From the NCBI RefSeq assembly GCF_014334735.1, contig NZ_CP060587.1, positions 1,054,001-1,118,000 of the forward strand: 64,000 bases of DNA. Reading direction: 5' to 3'. Positions 41,101-49,422 of the stretch are shown one piece after another; within the stretch, counting starts at the first letter, position 1, and each line of letters opens with the position of its first letter. This DNA is from Aeromicrobium senzhongii. Lineage in GTDB: Bacteria; Actinomycetota; Actinomycetes; Propionibacteriales; Nocardioidaceae. The notes beneath the pieces were generated by a model. It made no database searches. It saw only the letters and a program-made list of their open reading frames with translations, and was not told where the DNA came from. Both the position numbers and the translations under genes were made by a program.

Positions 41101-41727
41101 GTGTCCGAAGCCGTCAGTGCGCGTCAGCAACAGAAGGAGCGCACCCGTGCGGCTCTCCTGGATGCTGCGCTCGAGCTCAGCAGTGAGCAGGGTTTCGCCC
41201 AGACCAGCCTGCGGCAGGTCGCGAAGCGTGCGGGGGTCGTCCCCGCGGCGTTCTACCGGCACTTCGCCTCGATGGACGAGTTGGGCCTGGCCCTGGTCGA
41301 GCGGTGCTTCGGCACGCTGCGCACCATGATCCGCGACGCCTCGCGCGACCCCCAGGTCTTCCTGCAGATCATCGACGCGGCCGCCGAGATCCTGGTCGAC
41401 GCGGTCAAGCAGAACAAGGCCGACTTCGCGTTCGTGGCTCGCGAGCGCGTCGGTGGGTCCGAGGTCGTGCGGCGCGCGATCGGCCACGAGCTGGACCTGT
41501 TCGTCTCCGAGCTGGCCGTCGTGCTGGCGCGGCTGCCCAACATCGAGACGTGGAGCGCCGACGACGTGCAGATGGTGTCGCGGCTCTTCGTGCGCAACAT
41601 GGTGGCGAACGCCGAGGAGGTCGTCGAGATGCCCGAGGGGCGTCCTGACCTCGAGGAGCGCATCCGCGAGGGTGCCCGGCGCCAGATGCGGCTCATCGTG
41701 CTCGGCTTCGAGGACTGGCGCAGCTGA
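41101..41727 (+). CDS. TetR-family regulator, FabR/DesT-like (208 aa)
   Basis: Repressor of unsaturated fatty-acid synthesis genes by context. Residues 8-60 are a TetR helix-turn-helix: TRAALLDAALELSSEQGFAQTSLRQVAKRAGVVPAAFYRHFASMDEL. The larger C-terminal domain (FVARERVGGSEVVRRAIGHEL, RMVRNMVANAEEV-like) is the acyl-CoA-sensing region in relatives. It is divergent from the reductase-desaturase unit with two palindromic operators between them. Leaderless GTG start. Acyl-CoA ligand specificity is inferred from homologues only. Confidence 0.85.
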   Translation: MSEAVSARQQQKERTRAALLDAALELSSEQGFAQTSLRQVAKRAGVVPAAFYRHFASMDELGLALVERCFGTLRTMIRDASRDPQVFLQIIDAAAEILVDAVKQNKADFAFVARERVGGSEVVRRAIGHELDLFVSELAVVLARLPNIETWSADDVQMVSRLFVRNMVANAEEVVEMPEGRPDLEERIREGARRQMRLIVLGFEDWRS

Positions 41728-41756
41728 CACGCGCAGGGCGATCACCGGCCGGTGGA

Positions 41757-41762
41757 CACAAT
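41757..41762 (+). promoter_or_regulatory. -10 hexamer CACAAT, leaderless promoter
   Basis: CACAAT seven bases before ATG 41770 of the small alarmone synthetase gene. Confidence 0.45.
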
Positions 41763-41769
41763 GGACACC

Positions 41770-42471
41770 ATGACGAATTCCGGGGCGTCCGACTCAGTTG
41801 ACCTCGGGGTCCTTCGCCAGCTGGCGGGGAGCCCTCACGGGCCGGTGGAGTTCCGGCACCGCCTGCGCGAGGCGCAGCGGCAGATCTCGGGATTCCTGAT
41901 GGAGTACAAGTTCGCCCTCGACGAGATCGAGACGAAGATCTCGATCCTGCGCGAGGAGTTCGAGCTGGCCCACGAGTACAGCCCGATCGAGCACGTGAAG
42001 TCGCGTCTCAAGACCCTCCAGAGCCTCGTGGACAAGGTGGACCGCCTCGACTGTCCCCGCGACCTGCCCACGATCCGCGAGCGGATCCGCGACATCGCCG
42101 GCATCCGGGTGTCGTGCGTCTTCGTCGAGGACACCTACCGCTTCGCCAAGATGCTCTCGCAGCAGCACGACCTCACGGTCCTGGAGACCAAGGACTACAT
42201 CGCCCGTCCGAAGCCGAACGGCTACCGGAGCCTGCACCTGATCGTCGAGGTGCCGGTCTTCCTCTCCGATCGCACGGTGCACGTCCCGGTCGAGGTGCAG
42301 GTCCGCACGATCGCGATGGACTTCTGGGCCAGCGTCGAGCACCAGATCTACTACAAGTACCGCACCGACGTGCCCGGCGAGCTGAGCGCCAAACTGGCCG
42401 AGGTCGCCGCGACCGCCGCTGATCTGGATTCACAGATGGGACGCCTGCGCGAGGAGATCGGCTCCCTGTAG
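41770..42471 (+). CDS. small alarmone synthetase, RelA/SpoT domain protein (233 aa)
   Basis: A stand-alone (p)ppGpp synthetase without hydrolase or regulatory domains (RelP/RelQ type). The RelA_SpoT nucleotidyltransferase signatures are PIEHVKSRLKTLQSLVDK, RIRDIAGIRVSCVFVEDTYRF, RPKPNGYRSLHLIVEVPV (GYRSLH loop) and VEVQVRTIAMDFWASVEHQIYYK (Q-x-R-T...E). It makes pppGpp, ppGpp or related alarmones in stress. Start ATG 41770; alternative starts at 41752 and 41761. It is close to TetR and acyl-CoA genes, but no common operon is evident. Confidence 0.9.
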   Translation: MTNSGASDSVDLGVLRQLAGSPHGPVEFRHRLREAQRQISGFLMEYKFALDEIETKISILREEFELAHEYSPIEHVKSRLKTLQSLVDKVDRLDCPRDLPTIRERIRDIAGIRVSCVFVEDTYRFAKMLSQQHDLTVLETKDYIARPKPNGYRSLHLIVEVPVFLSDRTVHVPVEVQVRTIAMDFWASVEHQIYYKYRTDVPGELSAKLAEVAATAADLDSQMGRLREEIGSL

Positions 42472-42492
42472 TGATGTGGGATCCGTTACAGT

Positions 42493-42516
42493 CTGACTAA
42501 GCAAGCGCTTAGTCAG
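42493..42516. promoter_or_regulatory. 24-bp palindromic operator upstream of the acyl-CoA dehydrogenase
   Basis: CTGACTAAGC (42493-42502), spacer AAGC, GCTTAGTCAG (42507-42516): perfect 10-bp arms directly before the AGGAG ribosome site and overlapping the predicted start of transcription (TACAGT -10 at 42487-42492). A typical TetR/MarR repressor site; the cognate regulator is not certain. Confidence 0.75.
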
Positions 42517-42525
42517 GAGAATCCC

Positions 42526-44322
42526 ATGTCCGTGGTGCTGTCCCGTCGAGACGTCGACTTCCTGCTGTTCGAGTGGCTGGACGCGGTCGATCTGACCACG
42601 CGCGAGCGGTACTGCGAGCACTCCCGCGAGACCTTCGACGCCGTCATCGACCTGGCCGAGGCCATCGCCACCGAGCGGTTCGCCCCCATCAACCGGCTGC
42701 TGGACACGCACGAGCCGTTCGTGGGCGAGGACGGCAAGGTCGTCCTGCCGGCCGAGCTCGCCGACGCGCTGCGCGTCTACGCGCGGTCGGGGATGCCGGC
42801 CGCGACGTTCGACGCCGAGGTCGGCGGCATGCAGCTGCCATTCACCGTCGGGCAGGGTGCGTTCGCCTTCCTGCAGGCGGCGAGCGCGGCTGCGGCGTCG
42901 TACCCGTTCCTGTCCACGGGCAACGCCAACTTGCTGGTCGCCCATGGCTCCGCCGAGCAGGTCGAGCGGTATGCGCTCCCGGTGATCGAGGGCCGTTGGT
43001 ACGGCACGATGGCCCTCTCGGAGCCCCAGGCCGGGTCGTCGCTCGGCGACATCACCACGCGCGCGGTGCGCCAGCCCGACGGCACGTACCGCTTGTTCGG
43101 GACCAAGATGTGGATCTCGGGCGGCGACCACGAGCTGAGCGAGAACATCGTGCACCTGGTCCTGGCGAAGGTCGAGGGAGCGCCCCCGGGCGTCAAGGGG
43201 ATCTCGCTGTTCATCGTGCCCAAGTACCTGGTCGAGGCGGACGGGTCGCTCGGTGAGCGCAACGACGTCGCCCTGGTCGGCCTCAACCACAAGATGGGTT
43301 GGCGCGGCACCACCAACACGCTGCTGAACTTCGGCGAGGGCCTCGCGACCCCGGGCGGCGTGGCGGGTGCGGTCGGCGACATCGTCGGCGAGGAGGGCCA
43401 AGGTCTGGCCCAGATGTTCCACATGATGAACGAGGCGCGCATCTCGGTCGGCATGGGCGCGGTCGCGCTGGGCTACACCGGGTACCTCCACTCGCTCGAG
43501 TACGCCAAGCAGCGCACGCAGGGGCGCGTGGCCGGCGCCAAGGACCCGGCACTGCCGCAGGTGCCGTTGGTCGAGCACGCCGACGTGCGACGGATGCTGC
43601 TGGCCCAGAAGTCGTACGTCGAGGGCGGCCTCGGCCTGCTGCTCTACTGCGCGCGACTCATCGACGAGCAGGTCAGCGCGACGGACGACGCCGCACGCGA
43701 CCGGGCGCGCGAGCTGCTGGAGGTGCTCACGCCGATCGCCAAGTCCTGGCCCTCGCAGTGGTGCCTCGCCGCGAACGACCTGGCGATCCAGGTGCACGGC
43801 GGCTCGGGCTACACCCGCGACTACGCGGTCGAGCAGTTCTACCGCGACAACCGGCTGAACCCCATCCACGAGGGCACCCACGGCATCCAGAGTCTGGACC
43901 TCCTCGGCCGCAAGGTCGTCGCGGGCGGTGGCGCGGCCCTGGGCACGCTGGTCGGGACGATCAAGGCGACGACGGCCCGTGCTGCCGAGGGCGACGAGAC
44001 GGTGGCGGCGTACGCGGCGCAGCTGGACGCGCGGGTGGACCGGCTCGTCGAGGTGACCGGCGCGCTGTGGGCCGGGGGTGACCCGGCCGTCGCGCTGGCG
44101 AACTCGGCGGTCTACCTGGAGGCGGCCGGCCATGTCGTGATGGCGTGGATCTGGCTCGAGCAGCTGCTCGCGGTCGGTGACCGCACGGACGCCTTCTACG
44201 ACGGCAAGCGGGCCGCCGGCCGGTACTTCTTCGCGTTCGAGCTGCCGAAGGTCGATCCGCAGTTCGACCTGCTCGCGTCGCTGGACCGCACGGTGCTGGA
44301 TCTGGATCCCGCGGTGCTCTGA
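42526..44322 (+). CDS. acyl-CoA dehydrogenase, FadE5-like (598 aa)
   Basis: FAD-dependent dehydrogenase that makes trans-2-enoyl-CoA in beta-oxidation, of the long (about 600 aa) subgroup with C-terminal extension. Key blocks: ALSEPQAGSSLGDITTRAVRQPDGTYRLFGTKMWISGG (FAD/acyl pocket), EEGQGLAQMFHMMNEARISVGMGA, QVHGGSGYTRDYAVEQFYRDNRLNPIHEGTHGIQ with the catalytic Glu in NPIHEGTHGIQ. Start ATG 42526 with AGGAGA. The upstream palindrome implies fatty-acid responsive repression. The TetR gene at 44363 lies convergently just after it. Confidence 0.93.
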   Translation: MSVVLSRRDVDFLLFEWLDAVDLTTRERYCEHSRETFDAVIDLAEAIATERFAPINRLLDTHEPFVGEDGKVVLPAELADALRVYARSGMPAATFDAEVGGMQLPFTVGQGAFAFLQAASAAAASYPFLSTGNANLLVAHGSAEQVERYALPVIEGRWYGTMALSEPQAGSSLGDITTRAVRQPDGTYRLFGTKMWISGGDHELSENIVHLVLAKVEGAPPGVKGISLFIVPKYLVEADGSLGERNDVALVGLNHKMGWRGTTNTLLNFGEGLATPGGVAGAVGDIVGEEGQGLAQMFHMMNEARISVGMGAVALGYTGYLHSLEYAKQRTQGRVAGAKDPALPQVPLVEHADVRRMLLAQKSYVEGGLGLLLYCARLIDEQVSATDDAARDRARELLEVLTPIAKSWPSQWCLAANDLAIQVHGGSGYTRDYAVEQFYRDNRLNPIHEGTHGIQSLDLLGRKVVAGGGAALGTLVGTIKATTARAAEGDETVAAYAAQLDARVDRLVEVTGALWAGGDPAVALANSAVYLEAAGHVVMAWIWLEQLLAVGDRTDAFYDGKRAAGRYFFAFELPKVDPQFDLLASLDRTVLDLDPAVL

Positions 44323-44362
44323 GCGCTGCGGTTCCGGGGGACCGACGCGACCGGCGCGTCGC

Positions 44363-44971
44363 TCAGCCAGCGGTCCCGCGCGACGACGGATCGATCTCGG
44401 CGGCGAGGCTGAGGCCGCCGATCGTGATCGCGGTGAGCGCCGCGACGGCGGTGTCGGCATCGACCTCGACGCCCCGGAAGTGGGCGTCCATCGCGACGCC
44501 CCAGCACATGCCGACGCACATCGGGGTGGTGAGCTTCGGGTCCAGGGTCTGCGACCACACGGTGTCGGCAGCGGCGGTCTGGGCGGCGATCGCGTCCATG
44601 TACGGCGCGATGCGGCGCAGGTAGAAGTCCTGGCCGTTGGCGCGGTCGCTGAACAGGACCACGTGGAAGACCTCGAGGTAGTCGGTGAAGACGCCCAGCA
44701 GCGCCCGGTAGAACGCATCGATCATGTCGGGAACGCCCGGAACGGGCGTGCTGACCAGTCGGGTGCGCATCAACTGGTCGAGCGGCTCGACGATCGCCTC
44801 CTCGAACAGCTGCTCCTTGGAGTCGAAGTAGCGGTAGAGCAGGGCGACGTTCACTCCGGCGCGATCGGCGATGTCGCTGACCCGGGCGCTCCCGGGTCCG
44901 ACCCGCAGGAACTCCTCACGGGCAGCCTCGAGAAGTTGCTTGCGCCGCTCCTCGGCATGCAGTCGCGCCAT
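44363..44971 (-). CDS. TetR-family transcriptional regulator (202 aa)
   Basis: Helix-turn-helix at residues 8-55 (RKQLLEAAREEFLRVGPGSARVSDIADRAGVNVALLYRYFDSKEQL). The ligand domain is AcrR-like with no recognisable subfamily. The start has a strong AAGGAGGTGCAAGGACC ribosome region. It is convergent with the acyl-CoA dehydrogenase and divergent from the acyl-CoA ligase at 45366, so it is a candidate regulator of one or both; three palindromes lie within 600 bp of it. Fatty-acid control is inferred. Confidence 0.8.
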   Translation of the reverse strand: MARLHAEERRKQLLEAAREEFLRVGPGSARVSDIADRAGVNVALLYRYFDSKEQLFEEAIVEPLDQLMRTRLVSTPVPGVPDMIDAFYRALLGVFTDYLEVFHVVLFSDRANGQDFYLRRIAPYMDAIAAQTAAADTVWSQTLDPKLTTPMCVGMCWGVAMDAHFRGVEVDADTAVAALTAITIGGLSLAAEIDPSSRGTAG

Positions 44972-45365
44972 GGTCCTTGCACCTCCTTCGGGGTGAGCCT
45001 AAGTCGCCGACGGCTCACTGCGTGGCTCATCCGTGCTGGAGGTACTGGTCACGCGGAACGACAGCCTCCCTGCAGAGTGATACGCCTGATCACTCTGCTT
45101 TTCAGGATCGCACGAGTGGGGCCTCTGGGCCTCCCAAAGAGTGGTGGCAGCTCAGCCCCGTGAGGCGCGCGCCCGCTCGGTCGCGGAGGCCCGGAGGAAA
45201 CCCAGGTGTCCGACCTGCCGACCGGGCGCCGGCGCGAGCTGCAGTCGCTCTGTTATTCGCCGTCGGCCCACGGGACCTCGCCCCGGAGCGAACCGAGCGG
45301 CTCCTAGACTCGAAGGGTGACGTCGGGCCGCTCGGGTCCGACCTTCGAACGGCAAGGCAGGAACG
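44972..45365. other. 394-bp divergent regulatory region of tetR and acyl-CoA ligase
   Basis: No gene. Contains a palindrome GTGAGCC/GGCTCAC (44993-44999 and 45012-45018), a second perfect one GCAGAGTGAT/ATCACTCTGC (45072-45081 and 45089-45098), and a -10 like TAGACT at 45305-45310, about 55 bp before the ligase ATG. The rest (45100-45300) is unremarkable GC-rich sequence. Confidence 0.6.
45072..45098. promoter_or_regulatory. candidate operator palindrome
   Basis: GCAGAGTGAT, 7-bp spacer ACGCCTG, ATCACTCTGC: perfect 10-bp arms. It differs from the acyl-CoA dehydrogenase operator, so at least two regulators are probably involved. Confidence 0.55.
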
Positions 45366-47078
45366 ATGTACGAGCACGGTGAGCGCCCCTGGTCCGTCCA
45401 CTACGGCCCCGGCGTACCGACGCAGATCGACATCCCGGACGAGCCCATCACGGCGGGTCTGGAGCGTGCAGCGAAGAAGTGGCCCGACCGGATCGCCACC
45501 GACTTCCTCGGTGCCACCGCGACCTACGCCGAGACCGAGCAGGCGGTCCGCCGGGCCATGGTGGTGCTGCGCGACCTCGGCGTGAAGGCCGGCGACAGGG
45601 TGGCCCTGGTGCTGCCGAACAGCCCCAGCCACCTGGTCGCCTATCACGCCGCCCTCCGCCTGGGCGCGGTCGTCGTCGACCTGAATCCGACCTACACGCA
45701 GGCCGAGTTGACCCACCTCCTCGCCGACTGCGGCGCGACGTACGCGCTGGTGTGGCACAAGGCCGTCGAGACCGTCCTGGCCGCGCGTGGCCAGACCCGC
45801 GTCAAGGTCGTCAGCGTCGACATCAGCCGCGACCTGCCGACCTCGGCGCAGCTGTTGCTGAAACTGCCGGTCAAGGCGGCCCGCGAGAAGCGCGACGCGC
45901 TCCGGGGCACCGTCCCGGCGGACATCCTCGACTGGCACACCCTGGTGAAGAAGGCCCGCGGCGAGGTCGCGGCCGCCGAGGTGCATGGCGACGACCTGGC
46001 GCTGCTGCAGTACACCGGCGGCACGACGGGCACGCCGAAGGCCGCGATGTTGACGCACCGCAACCTGGTGGCCAACGTGGTGCACGGCCAGGCCTGGGTC
46101 TCGTTCCGCGAAGGAGAGGAGACCGTCTACGGCGTCCTGCCGTTCTTCCACGCCTTCGGTCTGACCTTCTGCCTGAACCTGCCCGGGTACATCGGGGCGA
46201 CGCTCGTGATGTTCCCGAACTTCGATCCCGAGGCCGTGCTGGCCGCGTTCGACCGCCGCCCCGCGACGTTCATGGCCGGCGTCGCCCCGATGTTCGACCG
46301 GATCGCGCTGGCCGTCGAGAAGGCGAAGAACCCGCCCACGGAAGGGCTGCGCCAGGTGCGGCTCGGTTTCGCCGGCGCCATGCCGATCCCGGAATCGACC
46401 GTCGAGCGCTGGGAGGCCCTGACCGGAGGCCTGTTGATCGAGGGCTACGGGATGACCGAGTGCGCCCCGATCGCGCTGGGCAACCCGTGCAGCCCGGCGC
46501 GTCGCCCGGGCACGCTGGGGGTGCCGTTCCCCAACACGGACATGAAGATCGTCGACATCGACGACCACACCCGCGAGGTGACGCCCGATGAGCACGGGTA
46601 CCGGCGCGGCGAGCTGCTCGTGCGCGGTCCGCAGGTGTTCTCGGGTTACCTGAACCGGCCCGAGGAGACCGCCCACCAGCTGCTCGAGGGCGGCTGGCTG
46701 CGCACCGGCGACGTCGTCGAGGTCGACGAGACCGGCTGGGTCACCCTGGTCGACCGCGTCAAGGAGATGATCATCGTCGGCGGGTTCAAGGTCTACCCGT
46801 CGAACGTCGAGGACCACCTGCGCCTCATGCCGGGCATCGCCGACGTGGCGGTCGTGGGCGTGCGCACGAGCGCCGGCGACGACCAGGTGCTGGCGGCCTT
46901 CGTGCTCGAGGAGGGCGCCGTCGCGCCGTCGCTCGAGCAGGTCCGCGCCCACGGCGAGACCCATCTCGCGCGCTACGCGCTGCCGCGCCGGGTCGAGATC
47001 CTCAAGGACCTGCCGCGCTCGCAGATCGGCAAGGTCATGCGCCGGCAGGTGCAGAAGCTCTTCACGCACGGGGACTGA
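45366..47078 (+). CDS. long-chain fatty-acid CoA ligase, FadD-type (570 aa)
   Basis: AMP-forming acyl-CoA synthetase. The P-loop-like LLQYTGGTTGTPKAAMLTH (A3), EGYGMTECAPIALG (A5), ELLVRGPQVFSGYLN, WLRTGDVVEVDETGWVTLVDRVKEMIIVGGFKVYPSNVED (A7-A8) and RSQIGKVMRRQV with the catalytic Lys (A10) are all present. Activates long-chain fatty acids as the entry to beta-oxidation or lipid assembly. Length normal. Start ATG 45366 with AGGA. A strong bidirectional terminator follows. Confidence 0.94.
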   Translation: MYEHGERPWSVHYGPGVPTQIDIPDEPITAGLERAAKKWPDRIATDFLGATATYAETEQAVRRAMVVLRDLGVKAGDRVALVLPNSPSHLVAYHAALRLGAVVVDLNPTYTQAELTHLLADCGATYALVWHKAVETVLAARGQTRVKVVSVDISRDLPTSAQLLLKLPVKAAREKRDALRGTVPADILDWHTLVKKARGEVAAAEVHGDDLALLQYTGGTTGTPKAAMLTHRNLVANVVHGQAWVSFREGEETVYGVLPFFHAFGLTFCLNLPGYIGATLVMFPNFDPEAVLAAFDRRPATFMAGVAPMFDRIALAVEKAKNPPTEGLRQVRLGFAGAMPIPESTVERWEALTGGLLIEGYGMTECAPIALGNPCSPARRPGTLGVPFPNTDMKIVDIDDHTREVTPDEHGYRRGELLVRGPQVFSGYLNRPEETAHQLLEGGWLRTGDVVEVDETGWVTLVDRVKEMIIVGGFKVYPSNVEDHLRLMPGIADVAVVGVRTSAGDDQVLAAFVLEEGAVAPSLEQVRAHGETHLARYALPRRVEILKDLPRSQIGKVMRRQVQKLFTHGD

Positions 47079-47108
47079 ACGCAGTCGGGCGGTCGCACCC
47101 ACGCGACA

Positions 47109-47149
47109 CGACGACGGGCGGCCCGCATGGTGCGGGCCGCCCGTCGTCG
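47109..47149. terminator. bidirectional terminator between convergent genes
   Basis: A perfect 19-bp stem: CGACGACGGGCGGCCCGCA (47109-47127), loop TGG, TGCGGGCCGCCCGTCGTCG (47131-47149). Confidence 0.85.
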
Positions 47150-47169
47150 CGGTGCGGATGGGCCGGTCG

Positions 47170-47700
47170 TCAGAACTTCGCCGTGTCGTCCTGCTTCGGC
47201 GTGGCCGAGTCGCCGTCGGGCTGGCCGTCGCCGTTGTAGTCGGGTGACTGCTGGGACCGGTCACCGCGCTGGCCCTGGTCGGGCCGATCGCCCTGGCCCT
47301 GGTCGGGCCGCTCGCCCTGGCCCTGGTCGGGCCGCTCGCCCTGGCCCTGGTCCTGGTTCTGGCCCGGGCCGCCGGGGAACTGCCCGCGGTGGCCCTGCCC
47401 GGGCCCGCCGGGCATCTGCTCGCCGCCGTGCGGACCGCCCTGGCGGTCGAACTGCTGGGACATCTCGTGCCCGCCGCGCTCGGGTCCGTCATCGTCCCCG
47501 ACCGCGTAGCCGGCGCCGAAGCCGACCGCAGCGAGGACCACGCCGCCGGCGACGGCGCCCGCGATGGTCGCCTTGCGGCCTCGGGGCAGGCGCTCGCGCC
47601 ACGTCGAGCTGCGGGGCTCGGCCGGGGAGTCGGCGGGCGCGGGCGCGCTCTCGGCGGGGCTGGTGGGCTGGGGGGTGGTGGGGTTCTCGTTGGTGCTCAT
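47170..47700 (-). CDS. membrane-anchored Gly/Gln/Asp-rich protein (176 aa)
   Basis: Residues 1-40 are Pro/Ser-rich and cytoplasmic, followed by one TM (KATIAGAVAGGVVLAAVGFGAGYAVG, about 43-68). The external part is low complexity with repeats of the type ERPDQGQG and GGPGQ, and near the end YNGDGQPDGD, which looks like a single calcium-binding loop (D-x-N-x-D-G-x-x-D). No family recognised. The next upstream gene on the same strand encodes a lipoprotein with similar secreted character. SD GAGGAA. Confidence 0.6.
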   Translation of the reverse strand: MSTNENPTTPQPTSPAESAPAPADSPAEPRSSTWRERLPRGRKATIAGAVAGGVVLAAVGFGAGYAVGDDDGPERGGHEMSQQFDRQGGPHGGEQMPGGPGQGHRGQFPGGPGQNQDQGQGERPDQGQGERPDQGQGDRPDQGQRGDRSQQSPDYNGDGQPDGDSATPKQDDTAKF

Positions 47701-47729
47701 GTTGGTGGTGTTCCTCTCTGGGTGGGGGG

Positions 47730-49205
47730 TCAGTGGGCCGCGGATCCGGGGCCGCCCGCAGGGGCCTCCCCGGCCGTGGCCGTGGTCGTGTGCCCGGCCG
47801 CGGTGACGGTGTACGTCTGGCCGGTCGTGATCTGCGGCGATGAGTAGACGACTGCTGCGAGGTCCTTGCGGGCCGTGAAGGTGGCGACCTCATCACCCCT
47901 CGGGTCGGTGATGACGACCTTTTCGCCCGCTCTCACCGGGCGGTCGAGCGCCACGGCGATCCACGCCTGCTCCGACTCGCCGGACGGCGCGGTCAGCATG
48001 GTGGCGCTGCCGGTCGCGAGCAGGGTGCCGCCGGAGATCTCGAAGTCGCCGTTCACGTCCAGAGCGCCGTCCTCGCCGCTCGTGGGGCCGTGCACCGTGA
48101 CGGTGCCTCCGGTGACCGTGAGGTCGCCGTTGGAGTCGATCCCGTCGCCACTGGACCAGACGTCGACGGTGCCGCCGTTGATGACGATGCGCAGGGAGTC
48201 GTCGGGCTCCATGGAGCCGGTGCCGCCGTGCTCGCTCGTCGACTCCTCGTCCGAGGACGAGGCGTTGACGGCGTCGTCGGCCGAGCGCAGGTCCAGGTCG
48301 CCGCCGTCGACGATGACGACGGAGCCCTCGACCGCCTCGGTCGATCCGGCGACGTCGACGGTGCCGCCGGAGACCAGAACCTGCACGCCCTTGAGGGCGT
48401 CGTCACGGGAGTCCACGCGGACGGAGCCGTCCTCGACCAGGACGAAGCCGGCGCCAGGATCCTCGGTGTTGTCGGACCTCAGCCCGTCGTCCACCGCGGT
48501 CACGCTGACGTCGGCGCCCGATGCGACGAGGTAGTCCTTGCCGATGATCCCGTCGTCGACGGCGTCGACCGAGATCGTGCCGCCGGCCAGGACCAGGCCG
48601 TCCTTGCTCACGATGCCGTTGTTGCTGCGGCCCTCGACGCTCAGGGAGCCGGTGCCCCCGATGGTCAGGTCGGCCGTCGAGAACAGGGCGCCGGTGGGGG
48701 CGTCGTCGGAGGTGTCGGCGTAGGTCGTGGCGTCCTCGAGCCGGTTCTGGCTGCCCTGCGCCAGCACGACCACGACCGAGTCCGCCTCGGCCACGTGCAG
48801 TGCGGCGGTGGTGCCGGAGGTGATCGAGGCGCCGTCCAGGAGGAGCCGCACGGCACCCTCGGCGTTGCTGTCGACGACGACCTGGCCGGTCAGGCTCCCG
48901 TGCAGCCGGTAGGTGCCCGGTGCGGAGATCGTGACGGTGCCGTCCTTCGCGGACACGTCGTCGCTGTCGGAGGAGGCGGTGGCGCCGGACAGGGTGACGT
49001 CCACGGCGTCGGCGGCGTCCTCGGAGGTGTCTCCGGTCTCGACGTCGACGTTGTCGGCCAGGGCCGCACGGACGGTTGTGGCGTCGGTGATCGTGGTCGG
49101 GTCGTGCGGGGCGTCGCCGGACGGCGTCTCGGACGCGCCGCAGCCGGCGATGAGCGCCAGCGACGCGGTCGCCACCAGGACGCTCCGCAACCTGTGAGTC
49201 TTCAT
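47730..49205 (-). CDS. carbohydrate-binding-domain (DUF4353-type) lipoprotein (491 aa)
   Basis: Lipobox SLALIAGCGA near residue 22. The body is a right-handed parallel beta-helix-like array of repeated turns such as DGASITSGTTAALHVAEADSV, GGTISVDAVDDGIIGKDYLV and GGTVDVWSSGDGIDSNGDLTV, the pattern of the DUF4353 carbohydrate-binding family. A C-terminal beta domain (VALDRPVRAGEKVVITDPRGDEV) ends in a low-complexity tail. Outer-leaflet lipoprotein, glycan binding or lyase-like role guessed from family. Ribosome site AAAGGA before ATG 49205. Divergent from a response regulator whose boxes lie in the shared intergenic region. Confidence 0.75.
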   Translation of the reverse strand: MKTHRLRSVLVATASLALIAGCGASETPSGDAPHDPTTITDATTVRAALADNVDVETGDTSEDAADAVDVTLSGATASSDSDDVSAKDGTVTISAPGTYRLHGSLTGQVVVDSNAEGAVRLLLDGASITSGTTAALHVAEADSVVVVLAQGSQNRLEDATTYADTSDDAPTGALFSTADLTIGGTGSLSVEGRSNNGIVSKDGLVLAGGTISVDAVDDGIIGKDYLVASGADVSVTAVDDGLRSDNTEDPGAGFVLVEDGSVRVDSRDDALKGVQVLVSGGTVDVAGSTEAVEGSVVIVDGGDLDLRSADDAVNASSSDEESTSEHGGTGSMEPDDSLRIVINGGTVDVWSSGDGIDSNGDLTVTGGTVTVHGPTSGEDGALDVNGDFEISGGTLLATGSATMLTAPSGESEQAWIAVALDRPVRAGEKVVITDPRGDEVATFTARKDLAAVVYSSPQITTGQTYTVTAAGHTTTATAGEAPAGGPGSAAH

Positions 49206-49284
49206 GAGGGTCCTTTCGGGACGGGCTCGGTGCTTCGTTGTCTCGATCGTGCTGCGCCGACCTGTCGCCGTGATGGAGTCCAGA

Positions 49285-49301
49285 TGTGAGCGGGCTGTGA
49301 G
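49285..49301 (+). promoter_or_regulatory. 11-bp-phased TGTGAG direct repeat (site 1)
   Basis: TGTGAG at 49285-49290 and again at 49296-49301. OmpR-family response regulators typically bind half sites spaced by 11 bp. It lies 80 bp upstream of the lipoprotein start. Confidence 0.55.
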
Positions 49302-49336
49302 GGTCCCGGACGCCGTCGCGGGGGAGCTCCCGGCCG

Positions 49337-49353
49337 CTCACAGGCGGCTCACA
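49337..49353 (-). promoter_or_regulatory. 11-bp-phased TGTGAG direct repeat (site 2, inverted)
   Basis: CTCACA at 49337-49342 and 49348-49353 (TGTGAG on the minus strand), embedded in an 11-bp exact tandem repeat CTCACAGGCGG. A third TGTGAG lies at 49409-49414, just before the response-regulator start. Confidence 0.55.
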
Positions 49354-49422
49354 GGCGGGTGGTGGTCCGGCGACAGCGCGCGCTGCAAGGGTGGTGGTCA
49401 CCGACCTCTGTGAGGAGTCAGC

